A stretch of DNA of 9,570 bases. Source: an uncultured Eubacterium sp. GTDB lineage: Bacteria; Bacillota; Clostridia; Lachnospirales; Lachnospiraceae. Positions 6,411 to 9,570 of the stretch are shown here, piece after piece; positions within the stretch are counted from its first letter, which is position 1; each line of letters begins with the position of its first letter. Position numbers and translations under genes: made by a program. Under the pieces are notes generated by a model that saw only the letters and a list, made by a program, of their open reading frames with translations, had not been told where the DNA came from and made no database searches. The stretch spans positions 1 through 9,570 of the forward strand of contig CAJUFM010000091.1 of NCBI GenBank assembly GCA_910585745.1. The letters are read 5' to 3'.

Positions 6411-7379
6411 TTATTTATAATAAACCTTTATTTTTTTATTTCCTTTTTTGAAAAGCGTTTTTACCTTAACCTTTTTCAAATTAAGTTTTTTCAGCTTATT
6501 ATTTTTGCAGGAAAGCACAGAAAGCTTTACATTCTTAGGCAAACGCAAGGAAGTCAGCTTACAGTCATTGCAGTACAGTTCCTTTAACTTTGTATTCTTT
6601 GACAAATTTAATTTGCCCCATCCATTTCCTGAACAATTCAAATAAGTCAAGTTTTTTAATTTGCTAAAATTCGGTTTAGGCAAAGGGCTATAGGAACAAA
6701 TTAACTTTTTTAGTTTTTTACAGTTATTTACGTTCAACCGGCATTTTGACTTTCCAAAATACTCAAATTCCGACAACTGGGGTAACTTTTGGGGCAGAAT
6801 AACATTTCCACCTACATGTACCTTATTCAAATTTGTGTGTTTACTCAGATCTTGAACCGGATAATTCTGATCCCAGACTGTATACAAATAGACATCCCGC
6901 AGCCGATTATGTTGTGAAAGATCCAGACCTTCCACAGAACTTGCTCTGCAAAAAAAGCGTTTTATTTTTTTATTTTTTGATAAATCCAATTTTAAATCAA
7001 GCGCCATTTCACAGCCTTCGTCATCTAATTCACTGTACTGCGACAATTCGTCTGCATCAATCTCCAGATCCTGCAGATTAGTAAAATATTCTATTCCTTG
7101 AAAATTAACATCTTTCGACAGCCCACGCCCATACCCCAAATAGCCATACTCCAACTCTTCATATGTTATTTTTATTTTTGTTGTCTTGCTGATCTCCCGA
7201 TCACTTAATATACCATCTCTGTTCTCGTCTATATTGAAAAGGATAAATTGACGAAAATACGCGTCAGGAAATGCATTTTCTGTAATTGGTATATCTTCTG
7301 CCTGAACAGTATCTTTGTTTTGATTCATACCCAATAATAAAAACACAATAAATAATAAGTAAAACACCTTTGTTTTCAT
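6411..7379 (-). CDS. Secreted EF-hand and leucine-rich-repeat protein (322 aa)
   Basis: Residues 1-27 are a signal peptide (hydrophobic YLLFIVFLLLG, cut after VQA). Next comes a segment, ITENAFPDAYFRQFILFNID, common at the start of Lachnospiraceae LRR proteins. It leads into one EF-hand loop at residues 51-62 with Asp51, Asn53, Asp55, Gly56, Ser59 and Glu62 in calcium-binding positions. From about residue 95 to 305 there are irregular leucine-rich repeats, clearest near the end (LKNLTYLNCSGNGWGKLNLS, then LKELYCNDCKLTSLRL), with Cys at the repeat position before Asn. No sortase motif or membrane anchor is present. AAAGGAAG precedes the ATG. The gene lies 91 bases after the protease gene on the same strand and may share its transcript. 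A protein- or host-binding role is a family-based guess; the specific partner is unknown. Confidence 0.82.
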   Translation of the reverse strand: MKTKVFYLLFIVFLLLGMNQNKDTVQAEDIPITENAFPDAYFRQFILFNIDENRDGILSDREISKTTKIKITYEELEYGYLGYGRGLSKDVNFQGIEYFTNLQDLEIDADELSQYSELDDEGCEMALDLKLDLSKNKKIKRFFCRASSVEGLDLSQHNRLRDVYLYTVWDQNYPVQDLSKHTNLNKVHVGGNVILPQKLPQLSEFEYFGKSKCRLNVNNCKKLKKLICSYSPLPKPNFSKLKNLTYLNCSGNGWGKLNLSKNTKLKELYCNDCKLTSLRLPKNVKLSVLSCKNNKLKKLNLKKVKVKTLFKKGNKKIKVYYK

Positions 7380-7470
7380 ACAGCACTTCCTTTATAAAAT
7401 ATTTCAATTTATTATTCAGCTCCAAGAGGACACTCCAGGAGCCGAAATAACCTGAATACTATAATTAAAT

Positions 7471-9429
7471 CTATTTACTTGAAGATCCATAGTTATGCGT
7501 ATAATTATAATTATATTTATTAAAAAATGTCATAGCCTCATTGTCTGAAACTACACTTGAGTTAACCCTTTTGGCGTTTCTCGTAATATTTTCCATTTTG
7601 AATATTACACTATTAAGCATAGTATTTCTCAACGCTGTGTCATCCGGTACAAATGTTTTATAACTTGCCTGATTCCCAGCTACATAGGCTCTGACTATAC
7701 GATATGCAATGTGCTTTGAATAATCATAACGATATCGAAATTTTTCTGGGTTGTCTGCCCATCCATATGATCCTGTATGCTGAGCATGACGCCAAGCATT
7801 ATCCTGCCATCCAAAGGAATGATGTGCTACTGCATCTGTCGCTACATGGATAGCCATCCCATAATAATATAATTTCTTGTCTGCCTCACTGGGAGTCCCT
7901 GGCACCCCCCCCTCTCTCCATTGTTCTGGAGCAAGAGTTCTTAAATAACAAATCATACCTTTCGCATTCGATACCTCTGTAGGATCAGAGCTAATCGAAT
8001 TTACTGTACAGCTATTTCCCTTAACTGCCAGTCTCGTAAGTGCAATTGTATTAGCAATATAATTATTTCGTCCATGAAAAGTTGGAAACATTCCCTCTTT
8101 TAATGACAAAATTTTATCTGGCATTACTGATCCAAGTTTTATTTTCTGCAAGTCCTGTTGCGTTCCATTATATTTTCCTGCAATAGCATCATCAAACAAA
8201 ACATAATGGTCTTTCCATGAACCCTCGACCAAATCCGTCTCTGCGGTTTTTATGGGCGTATCATTTTCACTTAATAATCCTACATCGTTATCTATAGTTG
8301 TCTCTTCATACTTATTAACAAACTCTTCATAATTAGCTAGAGCATACTCTACATCCAATAACCCACTTCCCGTACAGTTCTTGTCTCCGATTTTTTTAGC
8401 ACTTTGCAACAATAGTTCTTTAACAAAATTGGGGGAAACTTCTACGTTTTTTTGCAGAATTAATGCAACAGCACCAGTAACATGAGGGGTCGCGATACTA
8501 GTCCCCCCAACCACAATATTTGTTCCATACAACCCATCTGAAACAACTTGCTTTCCTGGGGCCATAATATCCAATCCTTTTCCTTTTGAACTCTCTTCAG
8601 TTTTTTCCCCTTGAGAATCTACAGCACCTACTGATATCACTTTTTCAAAAGCTGCAGGATAATCGATACCTTGTTCGTCTTTGTTTCCAGCCGAAGCAAC
8701 CATTATAATTCCTGCTTTATATGCATCATCAACAGCCTGTTCTAATATCTTGGAATATTGTAGTGTACCAAAGCTCATATTTATAACTTTTATATCATTT
8801 TCTATGCACCAATATATTCCTTCTACTACTTTACTTAATTGAGTCTTATTTTCTGAATCAAGTACTTTAACAGAATATATTTCTGCATTTGGTACTATAT
8901 TTTGAATAATTCCCGAAACACTCGTTCCATGTCCTGTCATATCCTCAAAATACCACGGTGCAGTATCTTCATCTGTAATATTATGATATCCTTTAGGAAT
9001 TGTATTGCCACGGTCAATCCCAGAATCAAGAACAGCTATTTTTATTTTCTTAGCACTATTTGACACTTCAATACCTTGATCTACATTAATCATCAAATAA
9101 TTCCATATCTCCTTAACTTTATTCTTATCTTTGTTTAATTTCCTCTCTTTTCCTGAAGCCCGGAGCTGAATATCCTTCTCAACCACTGCTCCCTCTTTTT
9201 TAAGCTTCTGAACCTCATTTTTACTAAGACTTCCTTCAAACATATCATCACAAGAAGATATTTTCTTTAGTTTCATACTTTTAATATTATTTTTTGATGA
9301 AATAATATATTCCTGTTTATTTATACTATCTATTTGGGAATCAGCATAACATTCCTCTGGCACATAATAAAACAACAATGCTATAGTTATTACAATTGTA
9401 AAAACCTTTTTTAAAATATTTTTTTTCAT
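7471..9429 (-). CDS. Secreted subtilisin-family (S8) protease with a phospholipase-C-like C-terminal region (652 aa)
   Basis: A signal peptide (residues 1-29) is followed by a propeptide-like stretch (about 55-95, FEGSLSKNEVQKLKKEGAVV) resembling the I9 inhibitor region. The S8 catalytic domain spans about 125-365 with Asp135 (AVLDSGID), His167 (GHGTSVSG), oxyanion Asn249 (ASAGNKD) and Ser311 (GGTSIATPHVTGA); all are intact. After a linker (about 366-400) a helical region (about 400-640) contains AIHVATDAVAHHSFGW, giving His528, Asp532, His536 and His537, then WRHAQHTGSYGWADNP with His548 and His551. The HxxxD spacing recalls zinc-dependent phospholipase C and related metal hydrolases; metal binding is inferred. 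The protein is far longer than a simple subtilisin. AGGAG lies shortly before the ATG. The coding strand has a G8 run at codons for residues 506-509, between the two halves. The gene looks more AT-rich than the hemerythrin and BtrH-like genes. The protease call is firm, the second domain moderate. Confidence 0.9.
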   Translation of the reverse strand: MKKNILKKVFTIVITIALLFYYVPEECYADSQIDSINKQEYIISSKNNIKSMKLKKISSCDDMFEGSLSKNEVQKLKKEGAVVEKDIQLRASGKERKLNKDKNKVKEIWNYLMINVDQGIEVSNSAKKIKIAVLDSGIDRGNTIPKGYHNITDEDTAPWYFEDMTGHGTSVSGIIQNIVPNAEIYSVKVLDSENKTQLSKVVEGIYWCIENDIKVINMSFGTLQYSKILEQAVDDAYKAGIIMVASAGNKDEQGIDYPAAFEKVISVGAVDSQGEKTEESSKGKGLDIMAPGKQVVSDGLYGTNIVVGGTSIATPHVTGAVALILQKNVEVSPNFVKELLLQSAKKIGDKNCTGSGLLDVEYALANYEEFVNKYEETTIDNDVGLLSENDTPIKTAETDLVEGSWKDHYVLFDDAIAGKYNGTQQDLQKIKLGSVMPDKILSLKEGMFPTFHGRNNYIANTIALTRLAVKGNSCTVNSISSDPTEVSNAKGMICYLRTLAPEQWREGGVPGTPSEADKKLYYYGMAIHVATDAVAHHSFGWQDNAWRHAQHTGSYGWADNPEKFRYRYDYSKHIAYRIVRAYVAGNQASYKTFVPDDTALRNTMLNSVIFKMENITRNAKRVNSSVVSDNEAMTFFNKYNYNYTHNYGSSSK

Positions 9430-9449
9430 TGAATTCTCCTTTTATTATT

Positions 9450-9478
9450 TTATTAGTTTTTAAAAAACTAGACGGCAA
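9450..9478 (-). promoter_or_regulatory. Probable protease promoter with a palindrome in its spacer
   Basis: On the minus strand TTGCCG (9473-9478) and TAATAA (9450-9455) are 17 bases apart, 20 bases upstream of the start codon, with AGGAG between. The spacer carries TAGTTTTTAAAAAACTA-type symmetry (9454-9461 against 9463-9470, one central base), a plausible operator that would block RNA polymerase. The -10 is a weak match, so the exact promoter is uncertain. Confidence 0.45.
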
Positions 9479-9519
9479 AACTATCTTAATACGATCAAAC
9501 TATCCTCCTTTCAATTTTT

Positions 9520-9536
9520 ATAACTTCTCGGAATCT
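9520..9536 (-). repeat. Right arm of the 17-bp perfect inverted repeat
   Basis: On the minus strand this reads AGATTCCGAGAAGTTAT, identical to 37-53 in the opposite orientation. It lies 90 bases upstream of the protease start codon and about 40 bases upstream of the proposed -35 box, so a regulatory role is possible as well as a recombination role. The bases on either side do not match those of the left arm. Confidence 0.7.
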
Positions 9537-9538
9537 TC

Positions 9539-9558
9539 AGCCTTGATTTTATAAGGCT
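9539..9558. repeat. 6-bp hairpin at the window edge
   Basis: AGCCTT (9539-9544) pairs with AAGGCT (9553-9558) around an 8-base loop; a G-U pair could extend the stem inward. There is no T-tract of note on either side. It may be a weak terminator for a gene beyond the window, or chance. Confidence 0.3.
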
Positions 9559-9570
9559 TTCAGACCCCTA

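Noticed and set aside
7419..7442. GCTCC/GGAGC inverted repeat after the protease gene considered as a terminator
   Set aside because: It is a 5-bp stem with a 14-base loop and no T-tract on the minus strand. Read-through into the LRR gene seems as likely.
9488..9508. Tiny minus-strand leader peptide (TTG start after GGAGG, about 5 codons) upstream of the protease promoter
   Set aside because: It lies upstream of the proposed promoter, uses a rare start and is too short to separate from chance.
1..9570. CRISPR array, tRNA or rRNA genes
   Set aside because: No regularly spaced direct repeats, cloverleaf-type tRNA sequence or conserved rRNA segments were seen on either strand.

Overview
This window looks like a chromosomal accessory stretch from a low-to-moderate GC Gram-positive anaerobe, most likely a Clostridia/Lachnospiraceae-type gut bacterium. 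The evidence is strong AGGAGG-type ribosome binding sites, lysine-rich secreted proteins with Ig-like and EF-hand/leucine-rich-repeat modules typical of that family, a bacteriohemerythrin, and an IS110-type element. This assignment is an inference; no rRNA or housekeeping marker is present.

Layout, left to right. (1) 37-53: one arm of a perfect 17-bp inverted repeat; the other arm is at 9520-9536, so the pair brackets the whole gene set. (2) 73-765, minus strand: two small XRE-type helix-turn-helix regulators in a probable operon, with an extended -10 promoter. (3) 766-1173: a 408-bp divergent intergenic region with regulatory-looking repeats, a sigma-A-type promoter and two tandem hairpins in the leader of the next gene. 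(4) 1174-2532, plus: a three-part signalling protein (hemerythrin, CheX-like, receiver), closed by a strong terminator at 2550-2605. (5) 2630-4878, minus: a probable two-gene unit of a secreted Ig-like lysine-rich protein followed by a cytoplasmic BtrH-N/C39-like protein. (6) About 4950-6310, plus: a decayed IS110-family insertion sequence. Its transposase has an internal frameshifting deletion and a later nonsense codon, but the left end still folds like a bridge-RNA locus. (7) 6411-9429, minus: two secreted proteins, an EF-hand/leucine-rich-repeat protein and, upstream of it, a subtilisin-family protease fused to a helical C-terminal region with HxxxDxxxH spacing like that of zinc-dependent phospholipase-type hydrolases.

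How the genes may work together: the hemerythrin-receiver protein would sense oxygen or redox state and pass it to chemotaxis or another two-component output, while the secreted protease, LRR protein and Ig-like protein form a surface or exported group. Nothing in the sequence shows that these groups share one pathway. The least ordinary features are the protease/hydrolase fusion with a G8 tract in its coding sequence, the flanking 17-bp inverted repeat, the hemerythrin-CheX-receiver fusion, and the bridge-RNA-like left end on a dead IS110 element.
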